Below are positions 6,525 through 13,304 of a DNA stretch of 13,374 nt, one piece after another. The DNA is from Methanosarcina sp. GTDB lineage: Archaea > Halobacteriota > Methanosarcinia > Methanosarcinales > Methanosarcinaceae. The first letter of the stretch is position 1. Each line of letters begins with the position of its first letter. The stretch spans positions 1 to 13,374 of the forward strand of contig JAMXLQ010000298.1 in the NCBI GenBank assembly GCA_024280975.1, written 5' to 3'. Under the pieces are notes generated by a model. The model saw nothing but the letters and a program-made list of their open reading frames with translations, had not been told where the DNA came from and ran no database searches. The position numbers were made by a program, and so were the translations under genes.

Positions 6525-7256
6525 ATGAAAGACCGAGAAATCTATGCTGAAATGCGCTGTATCCCTCCAGTGGTTGTGCGCGCTGACGGCAGGAATTTTA
6601 AAAATACGCTTTCGGCCTTGGGACTTAGAAAACCTTATGATCAGACTTTCGCCAGGGCAATGGCTGATACTGTTGAACTTTTTATTAAGAAAAGTGGTTT
6701 AAGCCCTCTCTTTGCCTATACTTTTTCGGATGAAATTAGTTTTCTCTTTATGGAACTTCCCTTTGAGGGAAGAGTTGAAAAGATTGACTCTATCGTGGCA
6801 AGCTTTCTGGGAAGCGCATTTACGATAAACCTGCAGCTTGAAAAACCTGTGGCTTTTGATTCTAGAATAGTAGTTCTTCAAAAAGAAGAAATTCCTACAT
6901 ATTTCCACTGGAGGCAGCTTGAAGCCTGGCGCAATTTTGTGTCAGCCTGGGGATATTATACCCTGAGGAATGAAGGAATAGATAAGGCTGAGGCTTCGAA
7001 ATACCTCAAAGGAAGAAAAGAGTGGGGGATCCACGAAATGCTTTTTGAGAGAGGAATCAATCTTGCAATGCTTCCTGCCTGGCAGAGGAGAGGAATCATT
7101 ATTTCTAAAGAAGAATACGAAATTTCTGGCTTTAATCCCGTACTTGATAAAGAGACAAAATCTCTGCGTAGAAAGGTCATTCAGAACTGGGAAATCCCGA
7201 ATTTTAAATCCGAAGAAGGTATGGCGTTTTTACAGAAACTTATAAATAGAGATTAA
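6525..7256 (+). CDS. thg1: tRNA-His guanylyltransferase, Thg1 family
   Basis: The 243-residue enzyme adds or repairs G-1 at the 5' end of tRNA-His by 3'-5' nucleotide addition; archaeal members act in a template-dependent way and can repair 5'-truncated tRNAs. The metal-binding residues are visible: Asp21 in VVVRADGRNF, and Asp69-Glu70 in TFSDEISFLF. Further family blocks are YFHWRQLEAWRN, KGRKEWGIHEMLFERGIN and LPAWQRRGI. Length is normal. The start lacks a clear ribosome site, but the 18-base gap after the PRC-barrel gene suggests translation linked to that gene. Methanosarcina acetivorans thg1 is known for an in-frame UAG read as pyrrolysine; here the frame is uninterrupted. tyrS follows after 37 bases. 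Confidence 0.93.
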   Translation: MKDREIYAEMRCIPPVVVRADGRNFKNTLSALGLRKPYDQTFARAMADTVELFIKKSGLSPLFAYTFSDEISFLFMELPFEGRVEKIDSIVASFLGSAFTINLQLEKPVAFDSRIVVLQKEEIPTYFHWRQLEAWRNFVSAWGYYTLRNEGIDKAEASKYLKGRKEWGIHEMLFERGINLAMLPAWQRRGIIISKEEYEISGFNPVLDKETKSLRRKVIQNWEIPNFKSEEGMAFLQKLINRD

Positions 7257-7293
7257 GTTTTTGAGAATAGGAAAAGAAAAGGAATGTAGAGGC

Positions 7294-8247
7294 ATGGACA
7301 GACTCGAACTTATAAAAAGAAATGTTCAGGAAATTGTAACTGAAGGCGAACTTGAAGAACTTCTTAATAAAAAAGAAGCTCCCCGCGCCTATGTAGGATA
7401 CGAACCCAGTGGAAAAATCCATATGGGGCATGTTCTTACAGTAAATAAACTGATTGATCTGCAAAAAGCCGGATTTGAAATTACTGTTTTGCTTGCAGAC
7501 GTACACGCTTATCTCAATCGGAAAGGCACGCTTGAAGAGGTCCGAAAGACTGCAGATTATAATAGGCGCTGCTTTATTGCCCTCGGGCTTGATGAAGAAA
7601 AAACTAATTTCGTTTATGGGTCTGACTATCAGCTTGGGGCAGAGTACATGTTAAATGTTCTCAAGCTTTCAAGGGCAGTGACTTTGAACAGAGCTCGCAG
7701 GAGCATGGATGAAGTCGGGCGTGCTATGGACGATCCAACCGTTTCTCAAATGGTATATCCACTGATGCAGGCTATTGATATTGCCATGCTCGGAGTTGAT
7801 ATCGCAGTTGGAGGTATTGACCAGAGAAAAATCCATATGCTTGCCCGTGAAAATCTAAAGAGTCTCGGATTCGAGACCCCAATCTGCATTCATACCCCAA
7901 TTCTCTTGGGATTAGACGGAACCAAGATGGCTTCATCAAAAGATAATTTCATTTCGGTAGACGACACCGAAGAAGAGATCTACAGAAAGTTTAAGAAAGC
8001 CTACTGCAAGATAGGAGACACGGAAGAGAACCCAATTCTTGCCCTTTTCCGCTACCATATATTTCCCAGATACGAGACAGTTGTTGTAGAGAGACCTGAG
8101 AAATTTGGGGGAAATATAACATATACGAGTTACCAAGAGATGGAAAATGCTTTTGTAGCAGAAAATGTCCATCCAATGGACCTGAAAAATTCAGCCGCAA
8201 AATATATAAATGAGATTTTGGACCCTGTCCGAAAGGTTCTGCTCTAA
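7294..8247 (+). CDS. tyrS: Tyrosyl-tRNA synthetase (archaeal/eukaryal type)
   Basis: The 317-residue class I synthetase charges tRNA-Tyr. It carries the HIGH-type signature HMGH (residues 43-46), the KMSKS-type KMASS (211-215), Tyr33 in the tyrosine pocket (AYVGYEPSG), and YPLMQAIDI (155-163), whose Tyr, Gln and Asp correspond to the tyrosine-binding residues of the Methanocaldococcus enzyme. Length is that of the compact archaeal form without the bacterial S4 domain. I chose ATG 7294 (MDRLELIK) because it gives the family's N-terminus; a TTG at 7261 in the same frame would add 11 residues. AAAGGA at 7278-7283 is a possible ribosome site. It is the last gene of the PRC-barrel/thg1 operon and is followed by a perfect hairpin. 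Confidence 0.95.
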   Translation: MDRLELIKRNVQEIVTEGELEELLNKKEAPRAYVGYEPSGKIHMGHVLTVNKLIDLQKAGFEITVLLADVHAYLNRKGTLEEVRKTADYNRRCFIALGLDEEKTNFVYGSDYQLGAEYMLNVLKLSRAVTLNRARRSMDEVGRAMDDPTVSQMVYPLMQAIDIAMLGVDIAVGGIDQRKIHMLARENLKSLGFETPICIHTPILLGLDGTKMASSKDNFISVDDTEEEIYRKFKKAYCKIGDTEENPILALFRYHIFPRYETVVVERPEKFGGNITYTSYQEMENAFVAENVHPMDLKNSAAKYINEILDPVRKVLL

Positions 8248-8255
8248 TTATGAGA

Positions 8256-8274
8256 TGGCCGAGTTCCTCGGCCA
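8256..8274 (+). terminator. perfect 8-bp hairpin after tyrS
   Basis: TGGCCGAG (8256-8263) and CTCGGCCA (8267-8274) form a perfect stem with a 3-base TTC loop, eight bases after the tyrS stop. No T run follows, so it differs from a typical archaeal oligo-T terminator; it may mark or protect the operon's 3' end. Confidence 0.5.
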
Positions 8275-8282
8275 CTTCAGAG

Positions 8283-8325
8283 AAAGTATAAGCATAAGGC
8301 ATATGTCCAAAGTATAAGGTATATG
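8283..8325. repeat. overlapping short direct repeats after tyrS
   Basis: AAAGTATAAG occurs at 8283-8292 and 8309-8318. ATAAGGCATATG (8294-8305) recurs as ATAAGGTATATG (8314-8325), 11 of 12 identical. The two repeat pairs have different spacing (26 and 20 bases), so this is a small shuffled duplication, possibly a slippage scar. Confidence 0.4.
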
Positions 8326-8397
8326 GTCATGTAAAATTGCTCGCTGAAAAAAATAAGAGACTTCTTCTGAAAATGGAGAAAGCCTTTGGATAAAATA

Positions 8398-8405
8398 TTA
8401 TATAG
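8398..8405 (+). promoter_or_regulatory. TATA box for the 390-residue unknown protein gene
   Basis: TTATATAG lies about 55 bases before the chosen ATG (8457). A start near 8428 leaves a leader of about 28 bases that carries the AGGGTG ribosome site. Confidence 0.45.
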
Positions 8406-8456
8406 CTATAAGTCATAGAATATTTGAAGGGTTGTTTAGCTATCCAGGGTGCTTTT

Positions 8457-9629
8457 ATGAAATATATTTACCAGGACTCTACGGAACTGCCTGTACAGCG
8501 AGATTTCATTGAGGATCTGAAAACTTTTTTAAATATAACTTCCCGAGTAATCCCTCTGGAAAATTCCATAATAGAGATAAAGTGCAAGCATAAAGAAGCA
8601 CTTCATGAGTTGAAAAGTAGAATAGAAGGAATGAATAATTTTGAAGAGAAACTTGGGATTTTACTCAGGAAATTAGTAAACGAAGTTGATATCGAGGATG
8701 TTATACCCTGTAGTAACGCAGTCCTGCAAACATGTAGCGAGAATCTCAGGAAAAGAAGAGAAATCCTCGAAGCAGAGTGTACAAAAATAGAAACTGGGAC
8801 TCCTAATGAATTTAAGAAATTAGAAGAAGACATACTTGAAATTCTTAGCAGGTTTTTAATCTCAGGGGTTTACGGGGCTGAAAAGAGATTTGAGCTTTTT
8901 AGCAGTGCAAACGGCATTTCAGGAGAAATGGAAGGTTGGGTTTTGGGCTTGCAGTATCATTACAGACTAAGTTTTGCAGAAGATACCCTAACAGTAGAGA
9001 GGCTGCTCGGAAACTTAAGCCTACCAGGGTGGACACGGGCAGGTATCCTGCGGAAAGAAGAAAAAATAAAAATGCAGGACCTTTCCGAATTCCTTGTAAC
9101 TTTCCTGGAATTTGACACCCAGAAAAATCTACGCATGGCCCTGGAAAATAAAAAAGCAAATAGAAAATTCAGGATAGAAGGCGGAGAGCATAGGTATTTT
9201 GTATATGAAGATGATAAAGAAATCACCGCTGATAAAGAGCTTGGGGCTTTTATTGATATGGAAAGTTTGATAAGAATTTCTGAAAAAGTTCAGGCTTATT
9301 TCAGGGCAAATATTCGTACTTATACCCTTTCAAAAATCCTCCTTGACGAAGAGGATGCAGTCTCTACCAATCAGATATTTGATTGTCTGAAAGTGATTGC
9401 CGAGCAGTATGGCGTAATTGTTCAGGAATGCTTGGCAAAAGGACACAATAAAGAAGAAATAACCATCAAAATGGAAGAAGCTGATGGTACACGAACTGAA
9501 AAGTATATAACAAAGGCTGAAATCTACGCCCAGCTTGCAGAGGTCGGAAGTGAAGGCATAGAGATTGCCGGAATTCTTGGTGTAGATAGTAGACCCCAAA
9601 TCAAAGACAGAAAATATCTAATTGTCTAA
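8457..9629 (+). CDS. Conserved-looking cytoplasmic protein of unknown function
   Basis: I do not recognise a named family for this 390-residue protein. ATG 8457 is favoured over an upstream start at 8424 because AGGGTG lies about six bases before it. There is no signal peptide or membrane helix. Residues 15-130 are charged and helical in character (DFIEDLKTFL, KEALHELKSRIEG, ENLRKRREILEAE, EEDILEILSRFL) and probably form a helical bundle or coiled coil. Residues 160-250 are richer in alternating hydrophobics (SLPGWTRAGILRKEEKI), suggesting a beta or mixed domain. The C-terminal third (300-380) is compact, with IFDCLKVIAEQYG, EEITIKMEEADG and GIEIAGILGV. Cysteines 43, 85, 93, 108, 310 and 325 show no obvious metal-binding spacing. 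It is monocistronic, with its own TATA box and T-rich 3' end. Confidence 0.8.
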   Translation: MKYIYQDSTELPVQRDFIEDLKTFLNITSRVIPLENSIIEIKCKHKEALHELKSRIEGMNNFEEKLGILLRKLVNEVDIEDVIPCSNAVLQTCSENLRKRREILEAECTKIETGTPNEFKKLEEDILEILSRFLISGVYGAEKRFELFSSANGISGEMEGWVLGLQYHYRLSFAEDTLTVERLLGNLSLPGWTRAGILRKEEKIKMQDLSEFLVTFLEFDTQKNLRMALENKKANRKFRIEGGEHRYFVYEDDKEITADKELGAFIDMESLIRISEKVQAYFRANIRTYTLSKILLDEEDAVSTNQIFDCLKVIAEQYGVIVQECLAKGHNKEEITIKMEEADGTRTEKYITKAEIYAQLAEVGSEGIEIAGILGVDSRPQIKDRKYLIV

Positions 9630-9631
9630 AT

Positions 9632-9716
9632 CTTTCTTGCATTTTATTTTAAGATTTGAGAACTATTTTTAAAAGTTACATATTATTTTTAATACTATTT
9701 TAATTTTTCTTTATTG
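9632..9716 (+). terminator. series of oligo-T tracts after the unknown protein gene
   Basis: Five or more T tracts follow the stop codon: TTTTATTTT (9642-9650), TTTTT (9666-9670), TTTTT (9686-9690), and TTTT-AA-TTTTT-C-TTT across 9698-9713. Such T-rich arrays act as terminators in archaea. Confidence 0.55.
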
Positions 9717-9892
9717 TTCATTGAGGTCATCCCAAAATCAACTTTATTCTCAAACCAGCAATTTTCAGAACTACTTTTATGATCAAAAGCTCAATTGATC
9801 GTTCTAAAGTAAAAATTTAAAGAAGTAATTTTGAATTACAGAATCAGCTTAATATAAAAATTATTCAGAAATATCTGTAAAAAATATCAATG
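9717..9892. other. AT-rich intergenic stretch, no gene seen
   Basis: This is the middle of the 342-base gap before the CARDB gene. It contains short inverted bits (TGATCAAAAGCTCAATTGATC at 9780-9800: GATCAA and TTGATC arms) but no open frame with a ribosome site. Confidence 0.35.
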
Positions 9893-9900
9893 TTTATATA
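9893..9900 (+). promoter_or_regulatory. TATA box for the CARDB surface-protein gene
   Basis: TTTATATA is a perfect archaeal consensus. Transcription would begin near 9925, giving a leader of about 47 bases. Confidence 0.5.
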
Positions 9901-9971
9901 GAAGATTTCATCACTTAATTATGAAGATTTAAGAGATAGTTAGCAAGACTGGAGTAAATAAGGCTGATGAA

Positions 9972-12197
9972 ATGAAAGCCCATTTTTTTGTTTCTTTAAT
10001 CTCTATATTATTGATAATACTAGCAATTCCTGGAATGAGCTTGGGCATAGCATCTGCTGCAGAAGATACGTGGCCTAAGGACAATGGAAATTCAACTGTT
10101 GATTTGATGATTGAAAATCTCTCGTTTGATCCTGAGAATCCAGAACTAGGACAAAAAGTAGAGATTATAGTATCGGTAAAGAACCAGGGAACTGGGGCGT
10201 CAAATTCAACAAACTTGGCTTATTTTATTAACGGAAGTCGCATAGGGGACACCGAAATTCCTAAAATAGAAGCTGGGCAGAGTAAGCAAGTTTCATTTTC
10301 ATGGGAACCAGAGACCGAAGGAACAGTGGAAGTAACTGCAAAAGTTGATGAAGAAGAATCAGTGACTGAAACTGACGAAAATAATAACGAAAAAACAAAG
10401 TCCTTGAGTATCAAAAATACCGGACTTCCCGACCTGATAATTGATACTTTTAAATATGCTGAATATCTCCAACCCGGAGAGAATGAAAATATAGAAATAA
10501 GTGTAAAAAACCAGGGAAAGTCGACTTCAGAAGAAACGAAGCTGAAGCTCTATATAGGTGGAAACGCGGTAAACGAATGGGATATTTCCTCGCTTTCCCA
10601 AGGAGAAAATAGTGGACCGTTCTCATATACATGGATTCCTACCTCCGAAGGGCCTGTAGAGATAAAGGCAGTGGTCGATGAAGGAAACTTAGTAAATGAA
10701 AGCGATGAGGAGAATAACCAGAAAGTAGATACGATAACTGTAGCACAGGAATTTCTTCCGGATTTGATAATTGAGGATATTTTATCTCAACAAGGGGATC
10801 TTCAGGTAGGAAAATCCTCAAATTTCATTGTGAAAGTAAAGAACCAGGGCACAGTTCCTTCATCAGAAGTTGTGGCAAAGTATTATGTTAATGATATAGC
10901 TGCCAATGAGAGTATTTCTATTCCATCTCTTTCACAGGGGGCAGGTACAAATGTTTCGTTTTCCCTGACCCCAGATAAAGAAGGACCAATGGAAGTGAAA
11001 GTAGTTGTTGATTCCGGAGAGGCTTTACATGAAAGTAACGAGACTAACAACCAGCTTATTAAAGAGATGAATGTTAAAGCCTTGCTCCCTGATCTGAAAA
11101 TAGAATCTATTTCTTTAAATCCAGAGAGTCCGAAGCTAGGAGAGAACATAACTTTCACCGTAACAATAAAGAACAATGGACCTGGAGATTCGCCGAGTAA
11201 TGAACTTAAATATAATATTAATGGAACAAACGAAACGTACAGCGGGGAAATACCGGTATCCGCACTTTCCGCAGGCAACAGTACAAGCGGCACTTTTTCC
11301 TGGACTCCTAGAAATGAAGGGCAGATAGAAGTAAAAGCGACCGTGGACGCCACCAACGTCGTTTCTGAAAGTGATGAAACCAATAATGAGCTCACAAAAA
11401 CTGCTCAGATAACTGTCACACAAGAAAGTAGCTCAAGCGACGGCAGCAGTGGAGGAAGCAGCCACCACAGCAGCAGTGGCGGCGGTGGAGGCGGTGGGGG
11501 TGGTTCCCCAGAACCTCAAAATAATGTTGAGGAAAAGGAAATTTCACAGGCTTATGTTACAAGTGGAAAGCCTGTGGAGCTTGATTTCACAAAGAATGCA
11601 ACCTGTGTTGTGTATGTGAGTTTTGATGCAAAGAAGACCGCAGGAAAGACAACAGCTATTGCTGAACAGCTCAAAGGAAAATCAACTCTGGTTTCAGTAC
11701 TGGATTCGGGAGAGATATATAAGTACTTCAACCTCTGGGTTGGAAACAGCGGGTTTGCAACCTCAAAGAACATTGGAAATCCTGTGGTATGCTTTAAGGT
11801 TGAGAAAGCCTGGATTAAAAATAATAATATTAATCAATCCCTGATAACTCTTCAATGGTACGATAAAGGCTGGCAGTCTCTATACACAGAAAAAGTTAAA
11901 GAAGACCAAAATTACGTTTACTTCAAATCAAAAACGCCTGGTTTTTCCTTTTTTGCAATAACTGAATATAGTGTAGTAGATAGTAAAGATGAAAAAAACA
12001 TTTCGGAAGCCAGTGGACAGGGAGAAGTAAAGGAAACTTTGAAAAACTGGGAAGGTGAAGTAAAAACTAATATTTTCAACGAAAGTTCAGAAAGGAGCAG
12101 CGAAACCCCCATAAGGAAAGCAAAAATACTTTTGGCAATTTCCCTGCCCCTATTCATGATTTTTGTAGAGTATTTTATTTTAAAGAAAAAGATCTGA
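9972..12197 (+). CDS. Exported surface protein with four CARDB repeats and a PGF-pre-PGF domain
   Basis: The 741-residue protein begins with a signal peptide (hydrophobic residues 5-25, cleavage probably after an Ala near 28-30). Four CARDB domains follow (about 42-148, 152-257, 262-368, 372-482), each with a (V/I)KN-G turn and a closing ESDE-NN-type loop; CARDB is an Ig-like adhesion fold. A Ser/His/Gly linker (about 486-511) leads to a PGF-pre-PGF domain (about 525-667), with YKYFNLWVGNSGFAT and TPGFSFFAI as landmarks. The C-terminus has a Glu/Ser-rich spacer, a basic TPIRKAK and a membrane helix (about 718-736) ending in LKKKI. Many N-x-S/T sites suggest glycosylation. Such proteins are cell-wall or adhesion components. 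The usual PGF tripeptide before the helix is not seen. It is monocistronic, with AAGG nine bases before the ATG. Confidence 0.9.
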   Translation: MKAHFFVSLISILLIILAIPGMSLGIASAAEDTWPKDNGNSTVDLMIENLSFDPENPELGQKVEIIVSVKNQGTGASNSTNLAYFINGSRIGDTEIPKIEAGQSKQVSFSWEPETEGTVEVTAKVDEEESVTETDENNNEKTKSLSIKNTGLPDLIIDTFKYAEYLQPGENENIEISVKNQGKSTSEETKLKLYIGGNAVNEWDISSLSQGENSGPFSYTWIPTSEGPVEIKAVVDEGNLVNESDEENNQKVDTITVAQEFLPDLIIEDILSQQGDLQVGKSSNFIVKVKNQGTVPSSEVVAKYYVNDIAANESISIPSLSQGAGTNVSFSLTPDKEGPMEVKVVVDSGEALHESNETNNQLIKEMNVKALLPDLKIESISLNPESPKLGENITFTVTIKNNGPGDSPSNELKYNINGTNETYSGEIPVSALSAGNSTSGTFSWTPRNEGQIEVKATVDATNVVSESDETNNELTKTAQITVTQESSSSDGSSGGSSHHSSSGGGGGGGGGSPEPQNNVEEKEISQAYVTSGKPVELDFTKNATCVVYVSFDAKKTAGKTTAIAEQLKGKSTLVSVLDSGEIYKYFNLWVGNSGFATSKNIGNPVVCFKVEKAWIKNNNINQSLITLQWYDKGWQSLYTEKVKEDQNYVYFKSKTPGFSFFAITEYSVVDSKDEKNISEASGQGEVKETLKNWEGEVKTNIFNESSERSSETPIRKAKILLAISLPLFMIFVEYFILKKKI
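10095..11417 (+). repeat. four tandem CARDB-coding repeats (~330-base period)
   Basis: The block codes for four Ig-like CARDB units. A conserved DNA core, gtaaagaaccaggga or close to it, recurs at 10176, 10503, 10836 and 11166, so the period is 327-333 bases. The units have diverged elsewhere; the first three cores are closest to each other, while the fourth reads ATAAAGAACAATGGA. Confidence 0.75.
11427..11504 (+). repeat. low-complexity Ser/Gly/His-coding tract
   Basis: AGC-rich codons give way to a GGN run coding nine consecutive glycines (about 11479-11506) in the linker before the PGF-pre-PGF domain. It is far more GC-rich than its surroundings and is a likely site of length variation by replication slippage. 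Confidence 0.7.
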
Positions 12198-12238
12198 AAA
12201 ACTTTTTCTTCGTAACTCCATTTCTCTATTTTTTTCAG
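12194..12238 (+). terminator. terminator of the CARDB gene
   Basis: CTGAAAAA (12194-12201, overlapping the TGA stop) can pair with TTTTTCAG (12231-12238). Two T tracts lie between or at the arms (T5 at 12203-12207 and T7 at 12229-12235). Oligo-T alone is enough to end transcription in archaea. Confidence 0.5.
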
Positions 12239-12242
12239 GATT

Positions 12243-12253
12243 GGAAAAAAATC
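12243..12253 (-). terminator. oligo-T terminator after the DUF5518-like gene
   Basis: The minus strand reads GATTTTTTTCC about 65 bases after the stop codon of the small membrane protein gene. With the neighbouring plus-strand T tracts it separates the convergent genes. Confidence 0.4.
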
Positions 12254-12319
12254 ACCATCCAGAATTTCAGAAAAACGGTTAGAGCTTTCGAACCTAAGTT
12301 TTAGAACGAGACAAGAAGG

Positions 12320-12691
12320 TTAAATTGTCTCCTTTTCAGCCAGAACAGCCCCGATTACCGAGCCAATTATACCTATCACAGCGGTATGAGCTACGATAAC
12401 TATCGTAATTATAAATGCAGATGCGGCTACGAGTCCTCCAAGAACAGGAGCATCTCTGAGTATCGACCCAAGAATTCCCCCAAGAAGAAAACCTGGAATA
12501 ATCATAAAAACAGTCATGAGAACTCCAGTTTTAAGCCCTCCTCTAGAACCTCCATCTGCATAATAACCTCCTAAGAGACCGCCCAATAAAGGAGCTATGG
12601 AGTTTACAAACGGAATAAAATAGAAGATAAAAGTACAGACCATACCAATCAGTGCGCCACCCAAAACTCTAGCTATTGTCCCCACCCCCAA
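12320..12691 (-). CDS. DUF5518-like small membrane protein
   Basis: The 123-residue protein is very hydrophobic, with about four membrane segments (about 8-27, 32-44, 54-76 and 84-117, the last long enough for two). Gly-rich motifs stand out: APLLGGLLGGYYADGG (residues 33-48) and PVLGGLVAA (82-90). The PLLGG--GGY---GG pattern is typical of the DUF5518 family of haloarchaea and Methanosarcina; function unknown. Start choice is uncertain. The longest frame begins at a TTG (12691) with a GTG two codons later, and the first ATG is at residue 17, inside the first helix. A TATA-like box at 12715-12730 would start transcription at about 12693, so the message may be leaderless. It lies between the convergent CARDB gene and the SemiSWEET gene on the same strand, 104 bases apart. 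Confidence 0.75.
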   Translation of the reverse strand: MGVGTIARVLGGALIGMVCTFIFYFIPFVNSIAPLLGGLLGGYYADGGSRGGLKTGVLMTVFMIIPGFLLGGILGSILRDAPVLGGLVAASAFIITIVIVAHTAVIGIIGSVIGAVLAEKETI

Positions 12692-12714
12692 TAATAAAGT
12701 AAGTACAATCGTAG

Positions 12715-12730
12715 TTATTATAATAAAATT
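12715..12730 (-). promoter_or_regulatory. TATA-like element before the DUF5518-like gene
   Basis: The minus strand reads AATTTTATTATAATAA, 24-39 bases before the TTG at 12691. This spacing predicts a transcript that starts almost at the start codon, and no ribosome site lies upstream of the TTG. Confidence 0.35.
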
Positions 12731-12795
12731 GAGTTAATTATTCTTAAAGATTAGTGAAATATGTAAATATTAAAAACGAATTATTTAAAAGTAGC

Positions 12796-13107
12796 TCATT
12801 TTCGAGAGGAAAGGGAGTCCTTTCCAAAATTTTGCGGCTTTCTACCTAAATTAAGAATAAAATCCGAACAATCATTTTTAAGCTTGAGCCCCAGAAGTGA
12901 GAAGGCAAGTAAGAAAGAAATACTGTTTGCAGCTATCAGGGCGGTATCATTTATCAGGATACCGTGAAGCGTCCAGAGAAGCATGCCTGAAGTAGAGCAA
13001 AGTAACATCATAAGAGATACGTCTTTTGTAGACTTCGTAGTCAAAGCTCTTAGAAGTTGTGGAGCAAAAGCTACAGTTGTCAATGCACCTGCTATATAAC
13101 CAATCAT
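12796..13107 (-). CDS. SemiSWEET-type (MtN3/PQ-loop) membrane transporter
   Basis: The 103-residue protein is a single triple-helix bundle, the half unit of SWEET transporters, which dimerises to move small sugars or similar solutes across the membrane. Helices are about 3-20, 32-52 and 56-76. Family marks are TTVAFAPQLLRALTTKSTKDVS (FAPQ at residues 14-17), LWTLHGILIND (44-54, Trp45) and AANSISF (59-65, Asn61). A basic, polar tail (77-103) is somewhat longer than in the shortest bacterial members. The substrate is unknown. GAAGTGA about eight bases upstream supports ATG 13107. A 10-bp hairpin lies just ahead of this ribosome site on the transcript. A short T5 run on the minus strand (12772-12776) may end it. 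Confidence 0.9.
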   Translation of the reverse strand: MIGYIAGALTTVAFAPQLLRALTTKSTKDVSLMMLLCSTSGMLLWTLHGILINDTALIAANSISFLLAFSLLGLKLKNDCSDFILNLGRKPQNFGKDSLSSRK

Positions 13108-13250
13108 AGAGTTTCACTTCCCGCAAGCCTTTTCAAAAAAGGCTTGATCGAAAACGATATTGTACAGTGTAGTGCGTGATCAAACGGCGCAACTTTTGTG
13201 GCGCAGCGCTTGAGGCTCACGCTTACAGTTCGATGAGGTAAGGAGCGAGT
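13108..13250. other. GC-richer intergenic patch upstream of SemiSWEET, possible dispersed repeat
   Basis: From about 13120 to 13250 the sequence is GC-richer and more structured than other intergenic DNA here: the 13124-13146 hairpin, a doubled GGCGCA (13186-13191 and 13200-13205), and AGCG/CGCT arms around 13205-13224. The hairpin region (CAAGCC...GGCTTGATCGAAAA) looks like sequence I associate with repeated intergenic elements in Methanosarcina, but that is memory, not a search. No protein gene is visible. Confidence 0.35.
13124..13146 (-). promoter_or_regulatory. 10-bp hairpin in the SemiSWEET leader
   Basis: CAAGCCTTTT (13124-13133) pairs perfectly with AAAAGGCTTG (13137-13146) around a 3-base loop. 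On the minus strand it sits 16 bases before the ATG, next to the GAAGTGA ribosome site. It could tune translation or stability, or just be the end of a repeat element. Confidence 0.45.
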
Positions 13251-13304
13251 ACTTTAGTTTAATATTTTAATTGTAGTTATAAGTTACGAAAGGAACAAAA
13301 TCCT

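Noticed and set aside
7991..8302. 103-residue minus-strand frame over the tyrS end and the hairpin
   Set aside because: It lies antisense to a well-supported tyrS; its composition is that of a shadow frame, and it has no upstream signals.
10883..11395. 170-residue open frame on the minus strand inside the CARDB gene
   Set aside because: It is a mirror of the repetitive, Ser/Glu/Asn-rich coding strand, has no ribosome site or promoter, and shows no recognisable domain.
12386..12574. 62-residue plus-strand frame opposite the DUF5518-like gene
   Set aside because: The minus strand gives a Gly-rich membrane protein with a family pattern; the plus frame is polar, with no signal.
13140..13260. 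tRNA-like or C/D RNA-like structure in the GC-rich patch
   Set aside because: GTTCGAT occurs at 13228-13234, but there is no acceptor or anticodon stem around it.
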